Under the pieces are notes generated by a model. That model saw nothing but the letters and a program-made list of their open reading frames with translations, searched no databases and was not told the DNA's origin. DNA of 64,000 bases, taken from assembly GCF_016107395.1 (NCBI RefSeq), contig NZ_JAAIKO010000002.1:62001-126000 (forward strand), read 5' to 3'. Below are positions 1 to 9,429 of the stretch, piece by piece. Source of the DNA: Streptomyces fildesensis. Lineage in GTDB: Bacteria; Actinomycetota; Actinomycetes; Streptomycetales; Streptomycetaceae. Position 1 is the first letter of the stretch, and each line of letters begins with the position of its first letter. Both the position numbers and the translations under genes were made by a program.

Positions 1-711
1 GACGTCGGTGACGGAGATGTCGCGGCCCAGCTCGTTGGAGAGCGAGGTGACTCCGGCGTCGCGGATGCCGCACGGCACGATCCGGTCGAACCAGGTGTTG
101 TCCGGGTCGCAGTTGATCGCGAAGCCGTGCATCGTCACGCCCTTGGCGACCCGGATGCCGATGGCCGCGAGCTTGCGGTCCTCGCGGCGCTGGCCGGCGT
201 TGGACGGGGCGTACTCCGGGCCGTTCAGCCGCGGGTCGAACTCGTCGTCGGCCAGACGGGGGTCGAAGTCCAGGGTCAGGCCGCCCACCGGGCGCTGCTC
301 GACGGGGTCGCCCAGCACCCAGACGCCGCTGCGGCCCTCGATGCGGGTGGTCTCCAGGCCGAACTCGGCGCAGGTCAGGATCAGCGCGTCCTCGAGCCGC
401 CGGACGTGCGCGACGACGTCGACCGGACGCGGCAGCTTGAGGATCGGGTAGCCGACGAGCTGGCCGGGACCGTGCCAGGTGATCTTGCCGCCGCGGTCCA
501 CGTCGACGACCGGCGTGCCGTCCAGCGGGCGCTCGTTGTCGGCGGTGCGACGGCCCGCGGTGTAGACCGGCGGGTGTTCGAGGAGGAGGCAGGTGTCGGG
601 GATCTCGTCCTCGAAGCGCGCGGCGTGCACCCTGCGCTGCTCCTGCCATGCCTCCTGGTATTCGACGGCGTCCGCCCCGAAGCCCAGGTGGACAAAGTGC
701 AGGTCAGTCAC
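1..711 (-). CDS. lipB: Octanoyltransferase LipB, 3' end beyond window
   Basis: LipB moves the octanoyl group from acyl carrier protein to lipoyl domains, the first step of endogenous lipoate synthesis. The translation shows [17 protein letters not shown] near residue 65, VEQRPVGGL, the Lys of [12 protein letters not shown] and the catalytic Cys of IVPCGI, all LipB hallmarks. I place the start at GTG 711-709 because a GAGGAG ribosome site lies six bases upstream. The gene runs off the left edge, so the extreme C-terminus is missing. lipA usually follows lipB in Streptomyces and would lie outside the window. The E2 subunit that receives lipoate is encoded 7 kb away. Confidence 0.95.
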   Translation of the reverse strand, partial: MTDLHFVHLGFGADAVEYQEAWQEQRRVHAARFEDEIPDTCLLLEHPPVYTAGRRTADNERPLDGTPVVDVDRGGKITWHGPGQLVGYPILKLPRPVDVVAHVRRLEDALILTCAEFGLETTRIEGRSGVWVLGDPVEQRPVGGLTLDFDPRLADDEFDPRLNGPEYAPSNAGQRREDRKLAAIGIRVAKGVTMHGFAINCDPDNTWFDRIVPCGIRDAGVTSLSNELGRDISVTDV

Positions 712-992
712 GTCAGCTCCTCGTAGTCGCCTCGTTAGCGCCCCTGCAACTGTACGACCGGGCCGAAGGCCGCCTTCAAGGGGCCGGGGAAGCTGGGGTG
801 GGGGGCGGGCCGGAGTTGTTCGGGTGGGCGTCGGTACCACGGTCGGTGACCGGAAGATACGGCTTTGCAAGTCAATGGGCTGGGCTGTCACCCATTCGGG
901 GGAATCTGAGGCTCTGGTGGTGAGCGCGGCACTACAGGCCGTTACATTCACGCCGTTCCGGAGTCCTTCGAAGGAAGTGGACCGCGCAGCCG
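712..992. other. Divergent intergenic region lipB / HTH regulator
   Basis: This 281-base region separates two divergent genes, so promoters for both must lie here. I see no strong paired -35/-10 boxes. A less GC-rich patch near 855-960 (ending TTACATTC) is the most promoter-like stretch for the rightward gene. No stem-loop stands out. Confidence 0.4.
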
Positions 993-2504
993 ATGACGGA
1001 CCGATCCCCGCAGCGTTCGCCCAACCGCCAGCTCGCCACCCTGATCACCGAGGCCGGCTTCTCCAACGCGGGGCTCGCCCGCCGGGTCGACCAGCTCGGG
1101 ATCGAGCACGGCCTGGACCTGCGCTACGACAAGACCTCCGTGACGCGCTGGCTGCGCGGCCAGCAGCCGCGCGGCACCACCCCCGCGCTCATCGCGGAGG
1201 TTTTCACGCGACGGCTCGGGCGGCGGCTGTCCGCTCAGGATCTCGGGCTCGACGCGTGCGCGCCGGTCTACGCGGGCCTGGAGTTCGCCGCAGGACCGGA
1301 AGAAGCCATCGACATCATCAGCGGACTGTGGCGGAAAGACACCGGTAGCCAGGCCGAGCTGCGCAAGATCGCCTTCACACCGGCCGGGCTGGTGGTGCCG
1401 AGCCGCGACTGGCTCATCGGGCGGGCGGACGAGCATGTGGCGCACGGGGTGAGCAGTGGCGCCAGTAGTGGTGCCGGTGGTGCGGTCGGTGGTGGTTCCG
1501 GGGGGTCGGAGGCGGAGCGCACCGGCCGGGCCCGGATCCCCGCGCAGACGCGCGGCGGCCACGGGCCGGCCCGCGCCGCCGTCTCCCGCCAGCGCGTCAC
1601 CATGGGCGACATCGCCGCGCTGCGCTCCGTCGGCGACCTCTTCCGGACCCTCGACAACACCTACGGCGGCGGCCACGCCCGTCAGGCGCTCGTCCGCTAC
1701 CTCGAACACGAGGCCGAGCCGATGCTGCGCGGCACGTACGGCGAGGCGCTCGGACGGCGGCTGTTCGGCGCGGTCGCCGACCTGACGCGGCTGGCCGGCT
1801 GGACCTCCTACGACATCGGCGCCCACGGCCTCGCGCAGCGCTACTTCGTCCAGGCCCTGCGCCTCGCCCAGGCGTCCGGCGACCGCGTCTACGGCGGCTA
1901 CGTCCTCGTCACGATGAGCCGTCAGGCGGTCTACCTCGGGCACGGGCGCGAGGCGGTCCAGCTCGCGCGGGTGGCGCAGCAGGGGGTCGGCACGAGCGCG
2001 CCCGCCGTCGTACAGGCCCTTCTGCACGCGGCGGAAGCGCGCGGGCACGGGCTGCTGGGCGAGGTGCGGGCCTGCTCGGCCGCGCTGGCGCGCGCGGAGC
2101 GCTCGCTGGAGGCGGCCCGGGCGGGGGACGAAGTCCCGTACTGGGCACGGTTCTTCGACGAGGCGCAGCTCGCGGACGAGTTCGGCCACTGCCACCGGGA
2201 TCTGCAGCAGTACCGGGCGTCGGCCCAGTACGCGGAGCGCTCGCTGCAGTTGCGGGGGCCGGCGTACGCGCGGAGCCGGGTGTTCTGCCGGACGGTGCTG
2301 GCTTCTGCGCGGTTGGGGTTGGGGGAGGTGGATCTGGCGTGTGCGCTCGGAGGAGAGGCGATGCAGCAGGCGACCGAGATGCGGTCGACCCGGGCGGTGG
2401 AGTATGTGCGGGACTTCGGGCGGCGGTTGGAGCCGTTTCGGGAGACGGGGGCGGCGCGGGGGTTCTACGAGCGGGCGGCGGCGCTGGGGTTGGCCGTGGG
2501 CTGA
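993..2504 (+). CDS. NsdA-like HTH regulator with TPR-like C-terminus
   Basis: This 503-residue protein belongs to the large Streptomyces group of HTH regulators with helical-repeat C-termini, related in architecture to NsdA. Residues 12-75 form an HTH-like segment ([16 protein letters not shown], then [13 protein letters not shown]). A low-complexity Gly/Ser linker lies around 150-175. From about 200 on there are repeated Ala-rich helices with TPR-like spacing ([37 protein letters not shown]). Such proteins often affect sporulation or antibiotic production, but no target can be inferred here. The ATG at 993 lacks a strong ribosome site. It is divergent from lipB. Confidence 0.8.
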   Translation: MTDRSPQRSPNRQLATLITEAGFSNAGLARRVDQLGIEHGLDLRYDKTSVTRWLRGQQPRGTTPALIAEVFTRRLGRRLSAQDLGLDACAPVYAGLEFAAGPEEAIDIISGLWRKDTGSQAELRKIAFTPAGLVVPSRDWLIGRADEHVAHGVSSGASSGAGGAVGGGSGGSEAERTGRARIPAQTRGGHGPARAAVSRQRVTMGDIAALRSVGDLFRTLDNTYGGGHARQALVRYLEHEAEPMLRGTYGEALGRRLFGAVADLTRLAGWTSYDIGAHGLAQRYFVQALRLAQASGDRVYGGYVLVTMSRQAVYLGHGREAVQLARVAQQGVGTSAPAVVQALLHAAEARGHGLLGEVRACSAALARAERSLEAARAGDEVPYWARFFDEAQLADEFGHCHRDLQQYRASAQYAERSLQLRGPAYARSRVFCRTVLASARLGLGEVDLACALGGEAMQQATEMRSTRAVEYVRDFGRRLEPFRETGAARGFYERAAALGLAVG

Positions 2505-2556
2505 GGTTCCTTCGGGCCGGTCGGGGGTGCGGTGACCGGGTCCTGCGGTGCCGGCC

Positions 2557-2645
2557 TTCGGAATCGACTGTTCACGGTCCCCCAGCCTTCGGCCGGGGGT
2601 GTCCCCAGCGGCTCACAAACAGCTCGGCAGCATGTCGAAGCCCCA
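2557..2645. repeat. Dispersed hairpin repeat, copy A
   Basis: This stretch shares both ends with the element at 26489-26566. It begins TTCGGAATCGACTGTTCACGG and ends CACAAACAGCTCGGCAGC followed by ATGTCGAAGCCCC. The centre is a CCCCCAGCCTTCGGCCGGGGG stem-loop also found in the copy at 28197. It lies between two convergent genes and may help terminate them. The sequence is degenerate compared with the other copies. Confidence 0.6.
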
Positions 2646-2736
2646 CCCCTCCGGCCCCGGTCACCTCACGCCCGCTCCGGCCTGCGGGAAGGGGTGGGTG
2701 CTGGTGTCCGTGTCCTCACGTCGGAGGCGCGTGGCT

Positions 2737-4044
2737 CTACGCCGCCTCCTCCGCCGGTTGGGGGGACGTCACCAGGGCCGGGTGGAGGCCGAAGTCCGCC
2801 AGGAGGTGGGTGGCGGCGCGGTGGCCGGAGAGGAGGGCGCCTTGGACGGTGCTGGTGTCGCGGTGGTCGCCGCAGACGTAGAGGCCGCACAGGAGCCGGA
2901 CGGGGCGTCGGAGGTCGTGGGGGGCGGTCATCACGGGGACGGCCTCGGGGTCGTGGTGGGTGGCGAGGGGTTCCCAGTCGTCCGTCGAGGTTTCGTACAG
3001 CTCGGCCAGGTGCTTGCGGACGGCAATGTCGTCGGTGCGGCCGTCCTCCTGGGGGCCGAGGAGGACGGAGGTGACGAGGGCGCGCCCTGACGGGGCGCGG
3101 GAGGGGTCGAGTTCGCTGGCCGGGAGGGTGTGCGAGACGGGACCGTGCCGGTCGGCGTCGAGGACCAGCAGGGGCTCGCGCAGCGGGGAACGGGGCGCGG
3201 CGTGGTGGACGACGGTTACGGCGTGGAAGCCGGGTACCCGGAGGCCGGGGAGGAGTTCGCCGGCGGCGCGGGCGCCGGTGGCCACCACCACGGCTCGGCA
3301 GGGCAGTTCGCCGGATCCGCGGCCGTCGGTGGCGACGGCGTTGACGGAGACGGCGGTGGCCCGGACGCCGAGGCGCACGGTGCCCGGCGGCAGGGCGGCG
3401 GCGAGGCGGTGCGGGACGGCGGCCGCGCCGGAGGCGGGCAGGCACGTTCCGCCGCGGGCGAAGCCGCGCAGCACGAGGTCGGCGCACCGGCTGGACGTGG
3501 TGAGGTCCGGGTCGCAGAGCAGGGCGTTGAGCAGGGGGCGGACGAATCCGTCGAGGAGCCGGGGGGCGAAGCCACGGGCGGCGAGTGCGGCGGCCGTGGT
3601 GGTCTCGGGCCGGGCGAGGAGCCGGGCGGTGGAGGTGGCGGCCAGCCGGTTGAGCGCGGTGCCGAGCCCCGCCCGGTCGAGGGTGTCGCCGAGCGGGGTC
3701 CTGGCGGCGGAGAGCACGGCCCGGGCCCGGGTGCCGCGGGTGTCGCCGACGCGGTAGCCGCGGCCGCCGGCCCGCACCAGGGCGCCGGGGGCGAACGGGC
3801 GCAGCCGCAGCCCCTGGAGCCCCGGGGTGCGCCGGAGTTCGGAGTACGACGTGTTGAGCAGCTGTGGACCGTGGTCGAGCCGGAAACCGTCCACGGTGTC
3901 GGTGGCCATCCGGCCGCCGACCCGGGATCCCGCTTCCAGCACGGTGACGGTCAGCCCCGCACTGATCAGATGGTGCGCCGCTGCGAGGCCCGCGAGCCCG
4001 GCCCCGATCACGACGACGTCCGCTTGCCGTGCTGTTGAGAGCAC
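2737..4044 (-). CDS. FAD-dependent amine oxidase / protoporphyrinogen oxidase-like protein
   Basis: A 435-residue flavoprotein of the amine oxidase/HemY/phytoene desaturase superfamily. The N-terminus carries the dinucleotide-binding motif GAGLAGLAAAHHLISAG (residues 13-29) followed by the Glu-containing VLEAGSRVGGRM. The C-terminus has the second FAD contact, GLYVCGDHRDTSTVQGALLS, where the typical acidic residue precedes a helix. The start is GTG with a GGAGGGG ribosome site six bases upstream. The substrate is unknown; nearby genes give no pathway hint. It stands alone, with the epimerase gene upstream in the same direction 121 bases away. Confidence 0.85.
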   Translation of the reverse strand: MLSTARQADVVVIGAGLAGLAAAHHLISAGLTVTVLEAGSRVGGRMATDTVDGFRLDHGPQLLNTSYSELRRTPGLQGLRLRPFAPGALVRAGGRGYRVGDTRGTRARAVLSAARTPLGDTLDRAGLGTALNRLAATSTARLLARPETTTAAALAARGFAPRLLDGFVRPLLNALLCDPDLTTSSRCADLVLRGFARGGTCLPASGAAAVPHRLAAALPPGTVRLGVRATAVSVNAVATDGRGSGELPCRAVVVATGARAAGELLPGLRVPGFHAVTVVHHAAPRSPLREPLLVLDADRHGPVSHTLPASELDPSRAPSGRALVTSVLLGPQEDGRTDDIAVRKHLAELYETSTDDWEPLATHHDPEAVPVMTAPHDLRRPVRLLCGLYVCGDHRDTSTVQGALLSGHRAATHLLADFGLHPALVTSPQPAEEAA

Positions 4045-4165
4045 GATGCCCCTCCCGGAGGTTGGCTTCGTTCCCCGCTCGCGTCAGCTGGCGCTGGTAG
4101 GGGTCATGCCCTCATCACACGTGGCTGATGCACCAGGTGCACGGTGCGATTCAGCCTTTCGGCAC

Positions 4166-5059
4166 TCAGTGCCCGAACGCGGCCCGGATGCTCTCCTCGA
4201 TGCCCGGGAACGCGAAGGAGAAGCCCGAGTCGAGCAGCCGCCGCGGCACCACCCGCTGGCTCATCAGGACGTCCTGGGAGAACTCGCCGAGCGCGATGCG
4301 CAGGGCGAACGCGGGGACGGTGGCGAGGGTGGGCCGGTGCATGACGCGGCCCATCGCGGCGGTCACCTCGCGGTTGGTGAGGGGTTCAGGCGCCGTCAGG
4401 TTCACCGGTCCCGAGAGGCTCGCGGTGTCGATGATGTGGCGGAACGCGGCGATCTCGTCGTGCAGGGAGATGAAGCTCCAGTACTGGCGCCCGTCGCCGA
4501 GCCGGCCGCCGAGACCGGCGTTGAAGAGCGGGAACAGCCGTCCCCAGGCGCCGCCCCGGCGGGACACGACGAGGCCGGTGCGGGCGAAGACGGTCCGGAT
4601 GCCGGCCGCGGCCGCGGGTTCCGCGGCGGCCTCCCAGTCCTGGACGACGCCGGCGAGGAAGCCCGCGCCGGCCGGGCCGTCCTCGTCCGTGCGGCGGTCG
4701 CCGGTGTCGCCGTAGTAGCCGAGCGCGGTGCCGCAGACGAAGACCTTGGGCGGGGTGTCGAGGGACGCGACGGCCCGGGCGATGGCGGTGGTGCCGAGGA
4801 CCCGGCTGTCGTGGATCTCCTTCTTGTACGCGGCGGTCCAGCGGTGGTCGCCGACGCCCGCGCCGGCGAGGTGGACGACCGCGTCGCAGCCCGTCAGCCC
4901 CTTGGTGTCCACGGACTGGCGGGCGGGGTCCCAGCGGACCTCGTCGGGGCCGGCGGGTTCGCGCCGGACCAGGCGGACGACCACGTGCCCGTCGGTGCCG
5001 AGGGAGCGGACGAGGGCGGAACCGATCAGGCCTGACGCGCCGGTGACTGCGATACGCAT
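4166..5059 (-). CDS. TIGR01777-type SDR epimerase
   Basis: A 297-residue extended short-chain dehydrogenase of the YfcH/TIGR01777 family. The Rossmann motif TGASGLIGSALVRSLG is at the N-terminus. The middle has VHLAGAGVGDHRWT and YKKEIHDSRVLGT, and the C-terminus has LMSQRVVPRRLLDSGF, which is characteristic of this family. The frame stays open further upstream, but ATG 5059 places the NAD(P) motif right after the start as in relatives. Physiological substrate is not known for the family. It is divergent from the acetyltransferase gene with a 76-base gap. Confidence 0.88.
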   Translation of the reverse strand: MRIAVTGASGLIGSALVRSLGTDGHVVVRLVRREPAGPDEVRWDPARQSVDTKGLTGCDAVVHLAGAGVGDHRWTAAYKKEIHDSRVLGTTAIARAVASLDTPPKVFVCGTALGYYGDTGDRRTDEDGPAGAGFLAGVVQDWEAAAEPAAAAGIRTVFARTGLVVSRRGGAWGRLFPLFNAGLGGRLGDGRQYWSFISLHDEIAAFRHIIDTASLSGPVNLTAPEPLTNREVTAAMGRVMHRPTLATVPAFALRIALGEFSQDVLMSQRVVPRRLLDSGFSFAFPGIEESIRAAFGH

Positions 5060-5135
5060 GGGGCCATTCTGCCCCGCGACGGGACCCGGCGGGGCGCTCT
5101 GGGGGCCGGGAGCCGCACGTGGCAGAGTTGCCGGC

Positions 5136-5636
5136 ATGTCAGATGTGATGGTCCGTTCGGCGACCTACGCCGACGAGGCCGACCTCGTCGGGATCGATGT
5201 CCGCACCTGGTCCTCGCTGCACGCGGTGCAGCCGCCTCCCGACCCCGGCAAGCCGTTCTACGACGAGCGCCATACGCCGGAGGAGATCCTCGTCGCGCAG
5301 GTCGACGGGCGGGTGGCCGGTTATGTGCGGATCGTGCCGCCCACCCCGCTGCCGTGCAACGCGCACGTCCGCCAGATACAGGGGCTCGCGGTGGACACCT
5401 GGGCCCGCGGCCGGGGCATCGCCCGCAGGCTGATGGCCGCGGCGCTGCACGAGGCGGGCCGGCAGGGCGCGACCCGGATGACCCTGCGGGTGCTGGGCCA
5501 CAACGCTCCGGCGCGGCGGCTCTACGAGTCGATGGGGTTCGCGGTCGAGGGCGTCCTGCCGGGCGAGTTCCTGCTGGAAGGCGCGTACGTGGACGACGTG
5601 CTGATGGGCCGGCCGCTGGACTTCGCCGCTGCGTAG
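5136..5636 (+). CDS. GNAT family N-acetyltransferase
   Basis: A 166-residue single-domain GNAT enzyme. The acetyl-CoA pyrophosphate loop is visible as ARGRGIARRLMAAAL around residue 90, preceded by the beta-strand IQGLAVDTW. The C-terminal part, ARRLYESMGFAVEGVLPGEF with a following VDDVLMGR, resembles RimI/RimJ-type acetyltransferases of small molecules or proteins. The ATG at 5136 follows a weak purine-rich region. The frame is open upstream, but the GNAT fold begins here. Substrate unknown. Confidence 0.85.
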   Translation: MSDVMVRSATYADEADLVGIDVRTWSSLHAVQPPPDPGKPFYDERHTPEEILVAQVDGRVAGYVRIVPPTPLPCNAHVRQIQGLAVDTWARGRGIARRLMAAALHEAGRQGATRMTLRVLGHNAPARRLYESMGFAVEGVLPGEFLLEGAYVDDVLMGRPLDFAAA

Positions 5637-5661
5637 GCGGGCCGGTCGGCCGGCCGGCTCA

Positions 5662-5722
5662 GGCGGTCCGGTCAGCGGCTCCTCCGGCCGGGCGGTCCGG
5701 TCAGCCGGGCGGTCCGGTCAGC
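5662..5722. repeat. Triple 15-base direct repeat
   Basis: The 15-mer GGCGGTCCGGTCAGC occurs three times, at 5662-5676, 5691-5705 and 5708-5722. The third copy contains the stop codon of the leftward DUF4240 gene. The copies lie between convergent gene ends, so an effect on transcription ends or replication slippage is more likely than protein binding. Confidence 0.7.
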
Positions 5723-6230
5723 CGAAGCGGGCCCACAACTTGGGGAACCGGTCCGCCATGAGGTCCGTGTCGTCCATGTCCAGCTGCTCGCCCTCCGGGT
5801 CACCGGGCGGCGGCAGCTCCAGGTCGGGCAGCCGCACCCCGGTCAGCTGCTCGTACGCCTCGTCCGCCGCGTAACCCAGCTCCTCGGCGTCGCCGTCGAC
5901 CTCCGGGTCGAACTCCGCGACGAGGAAGGCCAGGTCGTCGGGGCTGTGCAGGGCACCCTCGAAGACGTGCCGGCCCTGTCCGATCAGCCAGCAGCGGAAG
6001 AAGTCGAACGCCTCGTCGTCGGCGCCGCCCAGCATGATGTCGGCGGCGCCCCACACGTCCCAGCGGAAGGCCCGCGCGAAGCGCGTCTCGAAGTGCCGCG
6101 CGAAGTCCGTGACCGAGTCCGGATCGAGCAGCGCGAGCCGCTCGATCAGCAGATCGGCCTGTTCCTCCGGATCACCGTCCGCGGCCGCGCGCGTACTGTC
6201 GATGATCTCCCAGAACTCCGTCTCGTCCAT
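5718..6230 (-). CDS. DUF4240 domain protein
   Basis: An acidic 170-residue cytosolic protein. The start MDETEFWEIIDSTR and the block FDFFRCWLIGQGRHVFEGAL match the DUF4240 family, whose members have no known function but often sit near toxin or regulatory genes. ATG 6230 and GTG 6233 are adjacent alternative starts; a GGAAG box is about 10 bases upstream. The C-terminus (DTDLMADRFPKLWARFG) is also family-like. No membrane segments or signal peptide. Confidence 0.75.
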   Translation of the reverse strand: MDETEFWEIIDSTRAAADGDPEEQADLLIERLALLDPDSVTDFARHFETRFARAFRWDVWGAADIMLGGADDEAFDFFRCWLIGQGRHVFEGALHSPDDLAFLVAEFDPEVDGDAEELGYAADEAYEQLTGVRLPDLELPPPGDPEGEQLDMDDTDLMADRFPKLWARFG

Positions 6231-6372
6231 CACGCGTCCAGCTTCCCGGTTGCCGGGGCCGGACGCACGCGGAGTGCCCCGTATGCGCCCGTGTCGTTAC
6301 GCACGTTTGGGCTCAATGGCCGGATGACGTCGCAGGGCGCTCCCCGGCGGTCGTGGGACGGATCGGAGGAAA

Positions 6373-7374
6373 TCATTCCGCCAGGCGCAGCTGGTACTCC
6401 ACCGTCTGCCGGACGGGCACGAAGCCGAGCCCCGTGTTGATCGCCACCATGTGCCGGTTGTCGTCGGCGTTGTCGGTCTCGATCTCCGTCACTCCGGGCA
6501 GCTCGGACGTGATCCGCTGGATCATCGACGCCTTCATCCAGCGCCCGAGCCCGTGCCCGCGATGGCCGGGGACGACGGCCGTGTCGTACTGCAGCGCGCG
6601 GCCGGAGCCGTCGGCCGGTACGACCAGCTCGGTGTACCCGGCCACCGAGCCGTCCGCCTCACTGATCGCGGCCACGGTGATCAGCTGCTCGCCGCGCTTG
6701 GCGAAGATCTCGGAGGCGGATCGGACCCGCTCGGCGTTCCACGGCACATGGCCGGGGGGGATCCCGCCGGCCGGCCCGGCGCCCACGCCCATGGCCCGCT
6801 TGGCGAGCGCGAAGCCGTCGATCAGAGCTTCCGGGGCGACGCCCTCCCAGGTCTCCAGCCGGTAGCCGGGGTGCTGCTCGCCGGCGAACGCGCCGATCGC
6901 GGCGGTGTCCATGCTGTCGAACCGCAGCCGCCGCCAGGTGAGCTTCAGCGCCGGGGTGAACGCGCGGGTGGCCAGGAACCGGTCGCCGGGGGTCCCGACC
7001 GTGGTTCTGGTGACGAGGCTGCGCCGCCCGTTGTCGCGGGCCGCGCCCACGGCGGTGTCCAGCAGCAGGGAACCGGCGCCGAGCCGCCGGTGGGCGGGGT
7101 GCGAGTACAGCTCCAGCGCCGCGAGATGGGAGCGCCCCGGCTCGTCGAACAGCCGCAGTGCGGCGGTTCCCACCGGCGCCCCCGCGGTGTTCCGCGCCAG
7201 CCACAGCAGCTTGCGGCTGTGGGCGCTCGGCGTCGTGAGCTGAGCGGACACATCGTCCGACGAGGGGACCGGATCACCGGGCAGGTCATGGCCGAGGGCG
7301 GCGGTGAGCACCTGGTGCCAGTCGTGGAGCTGCGCGCCGGTGGGGTCGGTCAGCAGATCTATGTGAAGCGGCAA
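6373..7374 (-). CDS. Tandem-GNAT acetyltransferase
   Basis: A roughly 330-residue protein with two GNAT folds. The N-terminal copy has the loop AHRRLGAGSLLLDTAVG and the C-terminal copy has GHRGHGLGRWMKASMI. The second half resembles mycothiol synthase-type and other two-domain GNAT proteins, but MshD assignment is not justified. I chose TTG 7374 because GGAGG lies four bases before it and the domain starts there (LPLHIDLLTD). An ATG at 7428 would add 18 residues but has no ribosome site. Divergent from a possible tiny ORF at 7458. Confidence 0.8.
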   Translation of the reverse strand: MPLHIDLLTDPTGAQLHDWHQVLTAALGHDLPGDPVPSSDDVSAQLTTPSAHSRKLLWLARNTAGAPVGTAALRLFDEPGRSHLAALELYSHPAHRRLGAGSLLLDTAVGAARDNGRRSLVTRTTVGTPGDRFLATRAFTPALKLTWRRLRFDSMDTAAIGAFAGEQHPGYRLETWEGVAPEALIDGFALAKRAMGVGAGPAGGIPPGHVPWNAERVRSASEIFAKRGEQLITVAAISEADGSVAGYTELVVPADGSGRALQYDTAVVPGHRGHGLGRWMKASMIQRITSELPGVTEIETDNADDNRHMVAINTGLGFVPVRQTVEYQLRLAE

Positions 7375-7457
7375 GATGCCTCCGGAGGAAACCTGGCACA
7401 GGGTGCCGGGTATGGCTGCGACGGTCATGCAGTACGTACCACTACAGGAGGTGCGGC

Positions 7458-7661
7458 GTGGCCGACAAGGCGAATGACGAGCCCGAGGGCAAGGTGGTCC
7501 GCTCTGCCGGACCGTCCTCACCGCCGGAACGCCGACGCCCCCGGCCCGGCGTACCGGGTCGGGGGCGTCGCACTGCGATCACCTCGCCGCGTCAGGGACG
7601 CGGCATGAGTGTCAGAGACCGATCTCGGTCTCGAACTCGGCGGCTTCCAGGATCTCCTTGA
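7458..7661 (+). CDS. Possible small protein with strong ribosome site
   Basis: A 67-codon frame starting at GTG 7458 is preceded by an excellent AGGAGGTG site at 7445-7452. The first 16 codons ([16 protein letters not shown]) look like a real acidic/basic N-terminus. The rest crosses the sucB terminator hairpin and runs antisense into the sucB 3' end, becoming Arg/Pro/Ser-rich as an out-of-frame read would. Either a short conserved peptide exists here or this is a decayed start. No function can be proposed. Confidence 0.35.
   Translation: MADKANDEPEGKVVRSAGPSSPPERRRPRPGVPGRGRRTAITSPRQGRGMSVRDRSRSRTRRLPGSP
7533..7570 (-). terminator. Terminator after sucB
   Basis: A perfect 10-base stem CGACGCCCCC/GGGGGCGTCG extended by six more pairs (one G-T) around a six-base loop. 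It starts 42 bases beyond the sucB stop codon. Confidence 0.8.
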
Positions 7662-9378
7662 CGGCCGTCAGGTAACGGGCCGCATCGGCACCGTCCACCA
7701 GGCGGTGGTCGTAGGAGAGCGCCAGGTACGTCATGTCGCGGACGCCGATGACGGTGCCCTCGGCGGTCTCGATGACCACCGGACGCTTGACGGTCGCGCC
7801 GATGCCCAGGATGGCGGCCTGGTTCGGGGGCACGATCACCGTGTCGAACAGCGCACCGCGCGAGCCGGTGTTGCTGATCGTGAAGGTGGCGCCGGACAGC
7901 TCGTCCGGGCTGATCTTGCTCGCCCGGACCTTGCCGGCCAGCTCCGCGGTCCGCTTGGAGATACCCGCGATGTTGAGGTCGCCCGCACCCTTGATGACCG
8001 GAGTCATCAGACCCTTCTCGGAGTCCACCGCGATACCGATGTTCTCGGAGTCGAAGTAGGTGATGGTGCCCTCGTCGTCGTTGATCCGGGCGTTGACGAC
8101 CGGGTGGGCCTTCAGCGCCTGGGCCGCGGCCTTGACGAAGAACGGCATCGGCGAGAGCTTGACGCCCTCGCGCTGCGCGAACGCGTCCTTGGCCTTGTTG
8201 CGCATCTGCATGATCTTGGTGATGTCCACCTCGACCACGCTGGTGAGCTGCGCCTGGCTGTGCAGCGCCTTCATCATGTTGTCGCCGATGACCTTGCGCA
8301 TGCGGGTCATCTTGACCGTCTGGCCGCGCAGCGGGGACGCCACGAGGGCGGCCTTCGGAGCGGGCGCGGACGCGGCCGGGGCCGCGGTGGCCGCGGCCTT
8401 GGCGGCCTCGGCGGCGGCGAGGACGTCCTGCTTGCGGATACGGCCACCGACGCCGGTGCCCTTGACCGAGGACAGGTTCACGCCGTTCTCGGAGGCGAGC
8501 TTACGGACCAGGGGGGTCACGTAGGCGCCGTCGTCACCCGAGGTGGCCGGTGCCGGAGCGGCGGCCGGGGCCTGGGCGGGGGCGGCGGGTGCCGGAGCCG
8601 GGGCGGCGGGCGCGACCGGAGCCGGTGCCGGGGCCTGCGGGGCCGGGGCGGCCGGTGCCGGGGCGGCCGGAGCCGCGACGGGGGCCGGAGCGGCGGGAGC
8701 CGGTGCCGGGGTGGCGGCCGGAGCCGGAGCCGCGGCGGCCGGGGCAGCCGCCGGAGCGGCACCCGCGGCGCCGATGACGGCGAGCTTGGCGCCGACCTCG
8801 GCGGTCTCGTCCTCGTTGATGAGGATCTCCAGGAGGACACCACCGGTCGGGGCCGGGATCTCGGTGTCGACCTTGTCGGTGGAGACCTCGAGCAGCGGCT
8901 CGTCGGCCTCGACGGTCTCGCCGACCGACTTGAGCCAACGGGTGACGGTGCCCTCGGTGACCGACTCGCCCAGTGCGGGCAGCAGGACCGGGGTGCCCTC
9001 GGCGGAGCCCGAGGGAGCGGCGGCCGGGGCCGGGGCCGCGGGGGCCTCGGCGGCCGGAGCCGGCGCGGCGGGGGCCTCGGCCTGGACGGGAGCCGGGGCC
9101 GGAGCCTCGGCAGCGGCCGGGGCGGCGGCGGGCGCGCCCGAGCCGTCGTCGATGATGGCCAGCTCGGCGCCGACCTCGACGGTCTCGTCCTCGGCCACCT
9201 TGATGGAGGCCAGAATGCCGGAAGCGGGCGACGGGATCTCGGTGTCGACCTTGTCGGTCGACACCTCGAGCAGCGGCTCGTCTGCCTCGACGCGTTCACC
9301 CTCGGCCTTGAGCCAACGGGTGACGGTGCCCTCGGTCACGCTCTCGCCGAGCGCCGGAAGGGTTACGGAAACCGCCAT
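7612..9378 (-). CDS. sucB: Dihydrolipoamide acyltransferase (E2), 2-oxoglutarate dehydrogenase type
   Basis: A 588-residue E2 core subunit of a 2-oxoacid dehydrogenase complex, most likely the succinyltransferase of the TCA cycle; actinobacterial E2 may serve both PDH and OGDH. Two lipoyl domains are present (about 1-75 and 135-210), each with the lipoylated Lys in [13 protein letters not shown]. Long Ala/Pro linkers follow each, then an E1/E3-binding domain ([19 protein letters not shown], about 305) and the catalytic domain ending with [17 protein letters not shown], which holds the active-site His and Asp. It lies 51 bases downstream of lpd, forming an operon that supplies E3 and E2 together. 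Confidence 0.95.
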   Translation of the reverse strand: MAVSVTLPALGESVTEGTVTRWLKAEGERVEADEPLLEVSTDKVDTEIPSPASGILASIKVAEDETVEVGAELAIIDDGSGAPAAAPAAAEAPAPAPVQAEAPAAPAPAAEAPAAPAPAAAPSGSAEGTPVLLPALGESVTEGTVTRWLKSVGETVEADEPLLEVSTDKVDTEIPAPTGGVLLEILINEDETAEVGAKLAVIGAAGAAPAAAPAAAAPAPAATPAPAPAAPAPVAAPAAPAPAAPAPQAPAPAPVAPAAPAPAPAAPAQAPAAAPAPATSGDDGAYVTPLVRKLASENGVNLSSVKGTGVGGRIRKQDVLAAAEAAKAAATAAPAASAPAPKAALVASPLRGQTVKMTRMRKVIGDNMMKALHSQAQLTSVVEVDITKIMQMRNKAKDAFAQREGVKLSPMPFFVKAAAQALKAHPVVNARINDDEGTITYFDSENIGIAVDSEKGLMTPVIKGAGDLNIAGISKRTAELAGKVRASKISPDELSGATFTISNTGSRGALFDTVIVPPNQAAILGIGATVKRPVVIETAEGTVIGVRDMTYLALSYDHRLVDGADAARYLTAVKEILEAAEFETEIGL

Positions 9379-9429
9379 GGTTGCGGTTGCTCCTAACGAT
9401 CTGTGCGGATGGGGTGCGTGGTGAGGGGC

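Noticed and set aside
7609..9396. Long rightward frame opposite sucB
   Set aside because: It is the antisense of the Ala/Pro-rich linkers and lipoyl domains; its translation is low-complexity Gly/Arg and has no known domain.
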